The position numbers and the translations under genes are program-made. Below are positions 45,910 through 54,014 of a DNA stretch of 59,442 nucleotides, piece by piece. Every line of letters starts with the position of its first letter. The first letter of the stretch is position 1. The notes beneath the pieces are model-generated. The model searched no databases. It saw only the letters and a list, made by a program, of their open reading frames with translations, and was not told the DNA's origin. The stretch is from Nocardia wallacei (lineage in GTDB: Bacteria; Actinomycetota; Actinomycetes; Mycobacteriales; Mycobacteriaceae): positions 1-59,442 of the forward strand of contig NZ_JARWOP010000163.1 in assembly GCF_029868745.1 (NCBI RefSeq). Direction: 5' to 3'.

Positions 45910-47061
45910 ATGTCGGAGATTCCTCCGGCTACGAACTACACTTCCAAGGTGATGAACAGCGACGATTCAATCCTGGTCAAACAGATCAGCGATCGGGCGA
46001 AGGAGATTCGGACTGATGGCTATGCGATGTCCATCGGCGAGGTACTCTCCTTGTACCGCGACGGAGACATAGAGATACATCCCGAGTTTCAGCGAATTTT
46101 CCGCTGGGATGATGATCAGAAGTCCAAGTTAATTGAGTCGATCCTTCTAGGAATTCCCATCCCGTCGATATTTGTCTCTCAAAGAGAAGATGGTGTCTGG
46201 GACGTAATCGATGGAGTTCAGCGAATATCCACAATTCTGCAATTTGTAGGTGAGTATGTAGATGAAGGAGGAAACAGGCAACCCGGCCTAATTTTAAGGC
46301 AGGGGGAGTATTTGACAAGCCTCGAGGGATACAAGTACTTCAAAGATGATGACGAGGACGATTCGCCAGTATTCAACGAAGCCCTCAGGAGGGATTTTAA
46401 GCGGGCAAAGCTTGAACTTCGAATCATAACCAAAGAATCCGACGAGAATGCAAAGTATGATCTTTTTCAACGGCTAAACTCCGGATCGATTCTTTCTCCT
46501 CAAGAAGCAAGAAACTGCTTGATGGTTATGATCAATAAGCCGTTCTATGAGCAAGTCAATGAGCTATCGCAAAATGTCGATTTTATGGCGTGCGTCCCTT
46601 TGACTGACCGGCAAGAAGACCGAGCTTATCGGTCGGAGTTGGTTCTCCGGTTCTTCTGCCAGGTGGACTTTTCTGCTGGGTCATCCGAACTTAAGAAGGA
46701 GTATGGCGACTATCTAACGGATTGGATGAGACGCCGGGCGGCGGGATCTGATCTGTTAGATGCGGCACTCTTCGATAAGACTTTTGGATTGCTGAATGGA
46801 GCTCTTGGCGAAGATTCATTCCGTCGCTTGGGCAATAATGGTCACACGGGCCCTTTCTCGATTTCTGGGTATGAATTTGTTACATCTGGCGTTTCGCACA
46901 ATATAGCAAGCTGGGAGAACAAACCTCAGAGCGAGCTAGCTGAACGCATCAAAAGCATCTGGTCAGCTCCGATATTTAAGTCCAATTCCGGAACTGGCGT
47001 TAGTCCCCGTCGCCGAGTGCCTAGGCTCGTTAACGCGAGTCGTGAATACTTTGGCCAGTAA
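45910..47061 (+). CDS. DUF262 (ParB-like/GmrSD-type) protein
   Basis: Encodes 383 residues. The DUF262 N-domain is clear: EIHPEFQRIFRWDDDQKSKL, IESILLGIPIPSIFVS and the ParB-like VIDGVQRISTI (D101 to R105). The domain is an NTP-dependent nuclease/sulfiredoxin-like fold found in GmrSD and other defence systems. No DUF1524 HNH domain is present; the nuclease partner may be the HEPN gene 1 base downstream. AT-rich codons, unlike the neighbours. The start is uncertain: ATG at 45910, or ATG at 45952 with AAGG upstream. Confidence 0.8.
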   Translation: MSEIPPATNYTSKVMNSDDSILVKQISDRAKEIRTDGYAMSIGEVLSLYRDGDIEIHPEFQRIFRWDDDQKSKLIESILLGIPIPSIFVSQREDGVWDVIDGVQRISTILQFVGEYVDEGGNRQPGLILRQGEYLTSLEGYKYFKDDDEDDSPVFNEALRRDFKRAKLELRIITKESDENAKYDLFQRLNSGSILSPQEARNCLMVMINKPFYEQVNELSQNVDFMACVPLTDRQEDRAYRSELVLRFFCQVDFSAGSSELKKEYGDYLTDWMRRRAAGSDLLDAALFDKTFGLLNGALGEDSFRRLGNNGHTGPFSISGYEFVTSGVSHNIASWENKPQSELAERIKSIWSAPIFKSNSGTGVSPRRRVPRLVNASREYFGQ

Positions 47062-47062
47062 C

Positions 47063-47767
47063 ATGGCGGCGACAACAGACGAGGATTTTGAAACCTTTGT
47101 GGATGAAGAGCTTGCATGGCGGAGGATTGAGCTTACGGCATTGGCGGACCAGCTCAATTCGGCTGCGAAGAAGAGCCCTTCTAGCCCTGTGGCACGTGCG
47201 CTTGCGCGAGGTGTGGTTACGCTTTTGTATGCTCATTGGGAAGGATACTGTAAGGCAGTATTCGAGACATACGTTAAGTTGATAATAAAACGGAAGCCAC
47301 TTGTTTCGCAGGCGGCAAATAGCTTAGTACTCGCCCATGTTGCGCATCTCCTTCGCAGATTAGACTCTGGAGATCAAGCCGCAGGTCTAGAGATAGTAAG
47401 ACTCGCCAGAGGCGCTTCATCGGAGCGGTTGAGAGTCGCGCATGATAAAATAGTGGATACGAAATCAAACCTCCGATTTGCTGTGTTTGAATCAATCATG
47501 TCGTCACTTAATTTGCCGATATCTGATTTCTCAACGAAGCGACATCTAATCGATGTCCAGCTGTGTGATCATAGGAATGATATTGCTCATGGAAGAGCGA
47601 ATTTCCCTGAGGCCAGTCATGTGCTGGAACTGCATAAAACGGTAATAGAAATGATGGAGTCGGTTCGCGATTTGTCGATCGGTCAACTCCGGTCTAAATC
47701 CTATTGCATTCCTAAGTCCATGCCCGACGGTCGGCCGACCGGTAACTCAAAATTAGTCGATCCGTGA
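47063..47767 (+). CDS. HEPN domain protein (MAE_28990-like)
   Basis: Encodes 234 residues, all alpha-helical. The HEPN RNase motif Rx4H is RNDIAH (R171-H176), and LLYAHWEGYCKAVFETYVKL is the helix pattern of the MAE_28990/MAE_18760 HEPN group. HEPN proteins of this group are usually RNases in conflict systems and are often encoded with DUF262 proteins. It starts immediately after the DUF262 stop, so the two are one operon. Low GC and rare codons suggest transfer. Confidence 0.7.
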   Translation: MAATTDEDFETFVDEELAWRRIELTALADQLNSAAKKSPSSPVARALARGVVTLLYAHWEGYCKAVFETYVKLIIKRKPLVSQAANSLVLAHVAHLLRRLDSGDQAAGLEIVRLARGASSERLRVAHDKIVDTKSNLRFAVFESIMSSLNLPISDFSTKRHLIDVQLCDHRNDIAHGRANFPEASHVLELHKTVIEMMESVRDLSIGQLRSKSYCIPKSMPDGRPTGNSKLVDP

Positions 47768-47833
47768 ATCTTCGAATATAGAGATCGTAACACGGCACGT
47801 CCTTAGCTTCGACGCAAGGGTACGGTTAGGCAC

Positions 47834-48505
47834 ATGATTTCAGCTGTTGTGTTCGATGTTGGTGAGACACTGGTTGATGAGACTCGGGAGTATGGGACGT
47901 GGGCTGACTGGCTCGGTGTCCCGCGCCACACGTTTGCTTCCGTGTTCGGTGCGGTCATCGCGAACGGGCTCGACTACCGCGAGACATTCCAGGTGTTCCA
48001 ACCGGGCTTCGACCTTGCTCGTGAGCGGCAAGCTCGAGCGGGCGCGGGCAAGCCGGAGTCATACGGGGAGGAAGATCTCTACGCTGATGTTCGGCCTGCC
48101 TTGTCCAAGTTGCAGGAGCTGGGCGTATGGGTGGGCATCGTCGGCAACCAGACGGTTCGGTCTGGTCAGATCCTTCGAAGCTTGGAGCTCCCAACGGACT
48201 TTATCGCGACATCGGACGACTGGGGTGTAGAGAAGCCATCGGCGGAGTTTTTCGCGAAGGTGGTCGAGGTAGCGCCGTGTAGTGCCGAGCAGATCGTGTA
48301 CGTCGGTGATCGCATCGACAACGATGTTGCGCCCGCGAAGAAGGCTGGCATGAGGACCGCCTATATCCAGCGTGGCCCGTGGGGCTGGATCCTTCGGGAC
48401 AAGCAAGAGGTTGCGGACCTATCCGATTGGAAGATCCGCGACCTTACGGAGTTGCCGGAAATCGTTGCGGCGGAGAACGGTTCGGCTAGCCAACAAGTGA
48501 GTTGA
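47834..48505 (+). CDS. HAD family hydrolase
   Basis: Encodes 223 residues of the HAD fold. Motif I is FDVGETLVD, where the nucleophile Asp is present but the usual second Asp (DxD) is Gly. Motif II lies in GIVGNQT, motif III is EKPSAEFF and motif IV is VYVGDRIDNDV. FDVGETL variants occur in a known actinobacterial HAD subgroup, so the substitution need not abolish activity. The 3' end overlaps the convergent HTH-TPR gene by 20 bases. Confidence 0.8.
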   Translation: MISAVVFDVGETLVDETREYGTWADWLGVPRHTFASVFGAVIANGLDYRETFQVFQPGFDLARERQARAGAGKPESYGEEDLYADVRPALSKLQELGVWVGIVGNQTVRSGQILRSLELPTDFIATSDDWGVEKPSAEFFAKVVEVAPCSAEQIVYVGDRIDNDVAPAKKAGMRTAYIQRGPWGWILRDKQEVADLSDWKIRDLTELPEIVAAENGSASQQVS

Positions 48506-49754
48506 CGGTCGTGTGCCAGTCGTAGAGCCGATCATCGAGGCTCCGAATAGCTGGCAGTGAGTCCCACTGGCGGAGCGTCTGGCGAACCGCCTTGATGCGG
48601 TCCATCGCTGTCGCGTACCAGTTCCGAGCGAGGATATCGAGAGCTTCCTCTAGGTAGGTGCAGGCTTGCTCCGGGCTCTGCTCCAGGACTGCGGCGGCAG
48701 CCAGGTCTGCTAGGTATACGGCCCGCTGCTTGATCGACTCGTCAGGAAGATCCGATAGCACTTGTTCGAGGGTCTGACGGGCCTCGCGACCCTGGCCCGC
48801 AGTGATAAGGGTGTTGCCCTTGAAGCCTGCGAGCCGAGTGGGAGAGAACCAATCCAGCCATGGCGGTGACGGGTTCTGATCGCTGTCGTACTTCCGATAG
48901 CACTCCTCAGCGTGATGGATCAGGCGGAGAGCGTGCCGGGTGTCGCCGAAACGTGTCTCGGTTTCGGCTTCGACTGCGTCCAACCACGCCACCATCTCGG
49001 TGCTGGCGTTGCCACGGCGTGCGAACGTCCGCGCCGCGCGAATTCGATCACGTGCCTCCTCGGCGCGTGATGGATCGCCGGAAAAGGCTGGGGCGAAGGC
49101 CATGTGCGCTAGCGTCGCCGCTCCGAGCAAAGCGTCGTCGGCCTCGTGCGCTGCTTGCAGCGCAAGGGTCAGACTTGGCTGTGCGAGATCGGGCTGCTGA
49201 AGATCGAAGAACTCGATACGGCCGGCGAGCAAGCCTGATTCTGAAACAGCCCGTGCAAGCATGGTTTTCGCAGAACCGGACAACTGCTGAAGCAGTTCGA
49301 TACCCAGTGCTGCATGTTCTGCGACGGCACGATGGAGCGGTGCCGCGGGCACAGACCAGTAGAGATGGCGATGCGAAACAGTGACCGCCATGAAATCGGT
49401 GGCGACCGAGGTTGGAAGCATCGAAGCCGAGGCGCCGAAATGCCTTGGCGCCCAGCTCTCAACATGCGGAGTGCCGCCTGATTGGATAGCGGAGCCTCCT
49501 GTGTCCGTCCATGGCGGACTGAAGCCGAGTTCGGTGATCGGTCTCTTGAACAGGGCTTCCAAGGCAGTGGCGTGCTCAGGGTGTGGCCAGGGCGACTCAT
49601 CGGACTCCCAACGCCTGACTGTCCGGGCGCTGACCGCAATGCGGAGCCCGATAGTGCGAGCCGTTTCGTTGAGTGCGTCAGCGAGGGCGGTTTGTGATCG
49701 GTATCCGAGGGCTTGTCGGGCCGCACGAAGCGCGGAGTTCCCTGGGGTCGTCAT
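48486..49754 (-). CDS. HTH regulator with TPR-like C-domain
   Basis: Encodes 422 residues. The N-terminal HTH reads ALRAARQALGYRSQTALADA and VSARTVRRWESDESPWPHPE, a lambda-repressor-like fold. The remaining 300 residues are helical repeats (ALQAAHEADDALLGAATLAH, TRHALRLIHHAEECYRKY and AREARQTLEQVLSDL), as in actinobacterial SARP/Scr-type sensors. Start ATG at 49754 following the dyad at 49759-49799. Converges with the HAD gene; such HAD-regulator neighbourhoods are frequent in Streptomyces. Confidence 0.75.
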   Translation of the reverse strand: MTTPGNSALRAARQALGYRSQTALADALNETARTIGLRIAVSARTVRRWESDESPWPHPEHATALEALFKRPITELGFSPPWTDTGGSAIQSGGTPHVESWAPRHFGASASMLPTSVATDFMAVTVSHRHLYWSVPAAPLHRAVAEHAALGIELLQQLSGSAKTMLARAVSESGLLAGRIEFFDLQQPDLAQPSLTLALQAAHEADDALLGAATLAHMAFAPAFSGDPSRAEEARDRIRAARTFARRGNASTEMVAWLDAVEAETETRFGDTRHALRLIHHAEECYRKYDSDQNPSPPWLDWFSPTRLAGFKGNTLITAGQGREARQTLEQVLSDLPDESIKQRAVYLADLAAAAVLEQSPEQACTYLEEALDILARNWYATAMDRIKAVRQTLRQWDSLPAIRSLDDRLYDWHTTVNSLVG

Positions 49755-49758
49755 GAGA

Positions 49759-49799
49759 TCAGGATAGTCCTTTATAGGTCCATTATGTATAGATCCTGA
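49759..49799. promoter_or_regulatory. inverted repeat upstream of the HTH-TPR gene
   Basis: TCAGGAT (49759-49765) and ATCCTGA (49793-49799) form a perfect inverted repeat with a 27-base spacer containing AT-rich promoter-like sequence (TATAGG, TATGTATA). It lies 4-45 bases upstream of the start codon. Candidate autoregulatory site. Confidence 0.4.
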
Positions 49800-49968
49800 C
49801 TGCAAATGGCCGGTCTACGTCCTCTTATATGGCCTTTAATGATCAGTTGTCTGGCGACAAGATGCCATGCATCAAGTGTTGAGTGCTTCGACTCGAAGGC
49901 TTCTTTTGAGCTGACCAACGCTCGCGGCCTGCTGCTTCGAAGCTGACATGGACGGCGAGGAGTAAGGC

Positions 49969-50271
49969 ATGAGGCGGATACCGACGGCACTCGGGTGGAT
50001 AGACCCCGACGTGTCGAATTCGGCGGAATGGGATGCGGCGCAGGTGCGTCGGTTGGCTCGGCGGCTCGGGTACGTGCTGATTTGGCCTGATGATTCGCCG
50101 GTTCGGCTGGTGGATCGCGCACGTGCTGCGGATGTCGACGTGGTGCTTGTACCTGCTCCGAATCATCTGGACGCCCTCCAGCTTGACGCGCTGATGCAGG
50201 TGGCGGATGTCGAAATAGTCTGTCCTCGAATGTCTTTCGATCGCTGGGCGGCATTGGGAGCGGGCGCATGA
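49969..50271 (+). CDS. hypothetical protein, first of three overlapping small genes
   Basis: Encodes 100 residues with a regular alpha/beta pattern (WDAAQVRRLARRLGYVLIWP, RAADVDVVLVPAPNHLDAL and LDALMQVADVEIVCPRMSF), which fits a small Rossmann-like or resolvase-N-terminal-like domain without catalytic residues that I can identify. GAGGAG before the ATG. The stop overlaps the next start (ATGA). Family not recognised. Confidence 0.55.
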   Translation: MRRIPTALGWIDPDVSNSAEWDAAQVRRLARRLGYVLIWPDDSPVRLVDRARAADVDVVLVPAPNHLDALQLDALMQVADVEIVCPRMSFDRWAALGAGA

Positions 50272-50492
50272 AGGCGGCGGAGGTGGCCGTCCTGTCGGTC
50301 CTCGCCCCTGGCGGCATGCTGACCGTCGCGCAGATAGGTCGAGAGACGGCGCTGACCGGGTGGAGTACTCGTAACGAGCTGGCTTCTCTGGATGTGCGAG
50401 GGCTGGTAGTGCCCAGCCGATCGAGGGGCCGTTGGCAGATCAGTCTGCGTGGACGTGCAGCGCTGGCGGTAAAGACAGGGCTCGGCCGATGA
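50268..50492 (+). CDS. 74-residue winged-helix protein
   Basis: Encodes 74 residues that fit one winged-helix domain: AEVAVLSVLAPGGMLTVAQI, the recognition helix GWSTRNELASLDVRGLVVPS and a wing with RWQISLRGRAAL. MarR- or DprA-like small DNA-binding proteins have this form. Overlaps both neighbours by 4 bases, so it is translationally coupled. Confidence 0.55.
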   Translation: MKAAEVAVLSVLAPGGMLTVAQIGRETALTGWSTRNELASLDVRGLVVPSRSRGRWQISLRGRAALAVKTGLGR

Positions 50493-50641
50493 ACGGATGG
50501 GTCGCCCTTGGCTTGTTCGTAGCTGTTGCCGTGCCGAGCGCTGTCTTCGTGGCAGCACTGCTGTGGCCGGAGCGCCCACCGCCAGGCCGTTCGGTGGACG
50601 AAATCCGACACCGAGTCGAAGACGAGGACCAACCGCTCTGA
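50489..50641 (+). CDS. 50-residue single-pass membrane protein, second copy
   Basis: Encodes 50 residues: a hydrophobic helix (VALGLFVAVAVPSAVFVAAL), LLWPERPPPG, then SVDEIRHRVEDED. Same length and layout as the product at 232-384. ATG overlaps the stop of the winged-helix gene. It is the last island gene; the displaced ychF tail starts right after its stop codon. Confidence 0.65.
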   Translation: MNGWVALGLFVAVAVPSAVFVAALLWPERPPPGRSVDEIRHRVEDEDQPL

Positions 50642-50789
50642 CTCCGCTTTCCAGGCCGAGATCGTCGCCTACGACGACCGGGTCGCCGGCTCCATGGCCT
50701 CCGCCAAGGCTTCGGGCAAGGTCCACATGGAGGCAGGTACCACACCATTGCACGCCGGCGACGTAGTGGAGTTCCGGTTCAACGTGTAG
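50642..50789 (+). pseudogene. displaced C-terminal fragment of ychF
   Basis: From about 50649 the frame reads FQAEIVAYDDRVAGSMASAK, then ASGKVHME and GDVVEFRFNV before the stop at 50787-50789. This matches the TGS end of YchF ([37 protein letters not shown] at 45650-45790). It ends in the canonical FNV that the present ychF lacks, has C-ending codons like the ychF body, and has no start of its own. The segment between GKVHME and GDVVEF has diverged, consistent with loss of function. Confidence 0.75.
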
Positions 50790-50814
50790 GGGATCAGGCG
50801 CGAAGAGGTTTTGG

Positions 50815-51654
50815 TTAGAGGCGTAGGGCGGTGCGGACGAGGGCGGCGACGGCTTTGGATCTGCTGTGCGGTGGCCAGGCGATGACGGTTGTGACTGCCG
50901 GCGCGTCCGGTACCGGCACGATGGCGTGCTTGTCGCGCAAGTGGGTTCGGACCGACTCGGGCATGATCGCGCAGGTTCGGCCGAGGGCGATCAGCTGGGT
51001 TAGTTGGGTATGGTCGCGGACCTGCGGGCCGGGGCCGTCCGGGTAGGTCCCATCGCGGCGAGGCCATCGCGGCAAAGGCAGATCCGTCAGGGCGGAGACC
51101 TCGGCCAGAGACATATGGGTCCGAGTGGCAAGGGGGTGCCCGGCGGGCAGGACCAGGACCTGCTGTTCGGTGTGCAGGTCCTCGGTGTCGAATCCGGCAG
51201 TCGAGTCGAAGGGACGGTGCAGCAGGGCGACGTCGGCGCGGCCGTCACGCAGGAGTTTTTCCTGTTCGCCGGGCCCGCACAGCGTCACCTCGACGGTGAC
51301 GGCGCCCGGTTCGGCGGCGTAGGCGTCCAGCAGCTTCGACAACAGTTCGCTGGATGCTCCGGCCTTCGTAGCCAACACCACCTGTGACCGATCGGCAGCG
51401 GCACGCCGGGTACGGCGCTCCGCGGCCTCGACCGCGTCGAGCACGATTCGGGCTTCCCGCAGTAGCACCGATCCCGCCTCGGTCAAAGTGATTGCGCGAG
51501 AGGTGCGTTGCAGCAGCACTACTCCGAGCCGTCGTTCGAGCTGCTGGATCGTCCGCGACAGTGGTGGTTGCGCCATCGTGAGCCGCTGCGCCGCCCGCCC
51601 GAAGTGCAATTCCTCGGCGACGGCGACGAAGTATCGCAACTCCCGAGTCTCCAC
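50815..51654 (-). CDS. LysR family transcriptional regulator
   Basis: Encodes 279 residues. The N-terminal HTH is typical LysR (ELRYFVAVAEELHFGRAAQR, PPLSRTIQQLERRLGVVLLQ, RTSRAITLTEAG) followed by the substrate-binding domain (VDVALLHRP-type strand DVALLHRPF). Divergent from an SDR gene whose expression it probably controls via the box at 51687-51701. Confidence 0.88.
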   Translation of the reverse strand: METRELRYFVAVAEELHFGRAAQRLTMAQPPLSRTIQQLERRLGVVLLQRTSRAITLTEAGSVLLREARIVLDAVEAAERRTRRAAADRSQVVLATKAGASSELLSKLLDAYAAEPGAVTVEVTLCGPGEQEKLLRDGRADVALLHRPFDSTAGFDTEDLHTEQQVLVLPAGHPLATRTHMSLAEVSALTDLPLPRWPRRDGTYPDGPGPQVRDHTQLTQLIALGRTCAIMPESVRTHLRDKHAIVPVPDAPAVTTVIAWPPHSRSKAVAALVRTALRL

Positions 51655-51686
51655 CGTGGCATCGTATCCGCCGCTGACCGCGCCCG

Positions 51687-51701
51687 ATACCCGTGCGGTA
51701 T
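51687..51701. promoter_or_regulatory. LysR-type box
   Basis: ATACCCGTGCGGTAT is a perfect interrupted dyad (ATACC-N5-GGTAT) that contains the T-N11-A pattern of LysR binding sites. It sits in the 105-base region between the divergent LysR (start 51654) and SDR (start 51760) genes. Confidence 0.6.
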
Positions 51702-51759
51702 GGCCGCCTACCCGGTTGGTCTTGGACGCGCTACGCGAGGCCGAACCAGGATCGACGGT

Positions 51760-52485
51760 ATGGGTACACAGACGATCGCGCTGGTGACCGGTGCGAACAA
51801 AGGAATCGGATACGAGATCGCGGCGGGCCTGGGCGCCCTCGGCTGGCGAATCGGTGTGGGCGCGCGGGATTCACAACGCCGCGACACCGCAGTGGAGAAG
51901 CTCCGCGCGGCCGGAACCGACGCGTTCGGTGTACCACTCGACGTGACCGACGACGCGAGTGTGGCCGCTGCTGCCGATCTCATCGCCAACCGAGCCGGAG
52001 GCCTCGACGTCCTCGTCAACAACGCCGCGATCACGGGCGGTATGCCACAGGCGCCCACTACGGTCGATCCCGCGACTGTGCGAGTCGCCGTGGAAACCAA
52101 CGTGATCGGCGTCATCCGCGTCACCAACGCGATGCTGCCCATGCTGCGCGGCTCGGCATCACCGCGAATCGTGAACATGTCCAGCAGCGTCGGCTCCCTC
52201 ACTTTGCAGACCACGCCCGGCACCGAGACCGGCCCGATTTCTGCCGCATACTCAGCGTCGAAGACCTTCCTCAATGCCGTCACCGTCCAATACGCAAAAG
52301 AACTGAGCGACACCAACATCCTGATCAACTGCGGCTGCCCCGGTTTCACCGCAACCGACCTCAACGGCTTTCGCGGCTACCGCACACCCGCGCAGGGCGC
52401 GGCAATCGCGATTCACCTCGCGAACCTCCCCGACGACGGACCGACCGGCGGATTCTTCGACGACGCCGGAACAGTGCCGTGGTGA
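51760..52485 (+). CDS. short-chain dehydrogenase/reductase
   Basis: Encodes 241 residues of a classical SDR. TGANKGIG (10-17) binds the dinucleotide, NNAAITGG is the NNAG-type motif, and the catalytic tetrad is in IVNMSSSVGS and AAYSASKTF. The substrate is unknown; the family resembles carbonyl reductases. The ATG at 51760 gives the family N-terminus; upstream sequence in frame overlaps the LysR gene. Confidence 0.88.
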   Translation: MGTQTIALVTGANKGIGYEIAAGLGALGWRIGVGARDSQRRDTAVEKLRAAGTDAFGVPLDVTDDASVAAAADLIANRAGGLDVLVNNAAITGGMPQAPTTVDPATVRVAVETNVIGVIRVTNAMLPMLRGSASPRIVNMSSSVGSLTLQTTPGTETGPISAAYSASKTFLNAVTVQYAKELSDTNILINCGCPGFTATDLNGFRGYRTPAQGAAIAIHLANLPDDGPTGGFFDDAGTVPW

Positions 52486-52518
52486 CAGGCTCAGGCTGGT
52501 CGTGTCACGATCTATCGC

Positions 52519-53142
52519 GTGGCAACCGACTCGGCGCGATTGGCGGACTACCTGGCGGCCCGCCCGTATCCCCGTGGCGAGGTACTCACGAAGCCATCGC
52601 CCATCCCGGCGGCGCGCGGTATCTATGGCTGGTGGTTCCGGAGATTGCCGGCTGAGATCGATGCTGGATGCTGCGCTACGAAGGACGGTCTTACGCTCCT
52701 CTACACCGGAATCGGACCGTCGAAGCCTCCCGCGAACGGCAAGGCGCCGAGTCGCCAGACAATCAGATCAAGGATCAGGACGCATTGCACGGGTAATGCG
52801 GCCGGCTCGACGCTGCGGTTGACGCTCGGGTGTCTGCTGTCGGATGAGCTCGGGATCGAACTCCGCTTGTTCGGCTCTGGCAAACGATTGCATTTCGGTT
52901 TGGGTGAACGTCTGTTGTCGCAGTGGATGCACGAAAATGCGCTGGTTTCATGGATAACCGATCCGATGCCGTGGGAGGTCGAAGACGAGCTGATCGCGAC
53001 GCTCGATCTACCGCTGAATCTGAAAGGCAACGCGCGGAACGGATTTCATACGGTTCTTACGGCAGCCAGGTCGGCAGCGAGAACCCGCGCGACCGATCTG
53101 CCGGTGTTGGCCAATCCGGGCGTAGGCGGCCGCTGGCCGTAA
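52519..53142 (+). CDS. stand-alone GIY-YIG nuclease domain protein
   Basis: Encodes 207 residues. The GIY-YIG motif reads GIYGWWF, then LLYTGIG, with the catalytic Arg in SRIRTHCTGNAAGSTLRLTL. The C-terminal part contains WEVEDELIATLDLPLNLKG, typical of actinobacterial GIY-YIG proteins that have no additional DNA-binding domain. Possible roles are DNA repair or restriction-like defence. GTG start. Followed by the AbiE-type operon on the opposite strand. Confidence 0.75.
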   Translation: MATDSARLADYLAARPYPRGEVLTKPSPIPAARGIYGWWFRRLPAEIDAGCCATKDGLTLLYTGIGPSKPPANGKAPSRQTIRSRIRTHCTGNAAGSTLRLTLGCLLSDELGIELRLFGSGKRLHFGLGERLLSQWMHENALVSWITDPMPWEVEDELIATLDLPLNLKGNARNGFHTVLTAARSAARTRATDLPVLANPGVGGRWP

Positions 53143-53180
53143 CGGTCGAAGTTGCCGGATCGATCCCCTGAACGCCAGGC

Positions 53181-54014
53181 TCAACTCGATACCAGGAAGT
53201 CGGTCATGGCAGATATTGCGTCGAGTGCTGCTGCATGGTCGGGGATTGCTCTCGAGCGCTCGCGTGCGAAGTAGGTCGCGAGTATTTCGCGGTTCGTGAG
53301 GCTCCATACCATCGCAAGCTCTGCGACGCGGGTACCACCGAGGACCTCGGATATCTCCTCCCCGAGCAGGTAGAGCGAGGCGAGGTTGACATCCATATCG
53401 GCACGGAATAGTAAGTCGGCACGCCCTGTGTCGAGTCGGTACAGCGTCGACCGGATTTCCTCGTCCTGCTGATACCAGCTACACGCGGTGGCGATATCAG
53501 CGGCGTCTTTGTACTCACCATTTGCCGAACGGTCGCACCATGCCTTCAGCTTGAGTGCGGCATAACCGGCCGGAGAGGGAAGCCGGACTCGATAACCACT
53601 CGGCAAGGACAGCTCGACCGCCCGATCGAACACTTCCTGGAAGCCGAACACATCAAGTGTCTCTGCCCTGCCCGGCAAGGTCGCTGTACCCGCAGGATCC
53701 TCGATTTTTCCGAACGGCACCACATCGACAGCGATTCCTGCGATGGAGTAACGGACATCGGTGGTTCCGGATCGGGGGAGCGCCGAGGTGATCCGCTCGT
53801 ACTCTCTGTGGCCGCTCACCGCAATTGCGATATCTACATCGACCGTGGAGCGTAGTGGAGCCGTTCGACCGAACGCTGCGTGTAGTAGGTCGCGGCAGTG
53901 TGCTCCGATGAGCATGAGAGACATGGCGTTTGCCTCGGCATTCGAGATCAACTCGACGACGACCGTATCGATCAGGTCCAACGATTGTGAGTCTATGCGC
54001 TCGGGATCAAACAA
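53181..54014 (-). CDS. AbiEii-type nucleotidyltransferase toxin
   Basis: Encodes 277 residues of the MNT/AbiEii family. The nucleotidyltransferase core is MLIGAHCRDLLHAAFGR, with catalytic acidic residues in RSTVDVDIAIAV and VDVVPFG, then YAALKLKAWCDR and KDAADIAT. In type IV AbiE systems this protein is the toxin, which adds nucleotides to tRNA. Start is TTG (54014), chosen because GAAGGGA lies eight bases upstream and the antitoxin stop overlaps it. Confidence 0.8.
   Translation of the reverse strand: MFDPERIDSQSLDLIDTVVVELISNAEANAMSLMLIGAHCRDLLHAAFGRTAPLRSTVDVDIAIAVSGHREYERITSALPRSGTTDVRYSIAGIAVDVVPFGKIEDPAGTATLPGRAETLDVFGFQEVFDRAVELSLPSGYRVRLPSPAGYAALKLKAWCDRSANGEYKDAADIATACSWYQQDEEIRSTLYRLDTGRADLLFRADMDVNLASLYLLGEEISEVLGGTRVAELAMVWSLTNREILATYFARERSRAIPDHAAALDAISAMTDFLVSS

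Larger units (their letters stand above)
45641..50648. mobile_element. putative genomic island inserted in the 3' end of ychF
   Basis: The left boundary is the codon-style switch in ychF at 45641; the right boundary is the start of the displaced ychF tail near 50645. The enclosed 5.0 kb supplies a replacement ychF 3' end, then DUF262 and HEPN genes (clearly lower GC), a HAD gene, an HTH-TPR regulator and three overlapping small genes. No integrase or transposase gene is visible. A 15-bp palindrome GTAGCAGGCTGCTAC spans the new ychF stop codon (45808-45822). Target-end replacement is known for elements such as e14 in E. coli icd. Boundaries are inferred. Confidence 0.6.

Noticed and set aside
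46000..50640. Integrase or transposase for the ychF island
   Set aside because: All frames were read on both strands; no tyrosine or serine recombinase and no transposase motif was found. The island is called from its junctions only.
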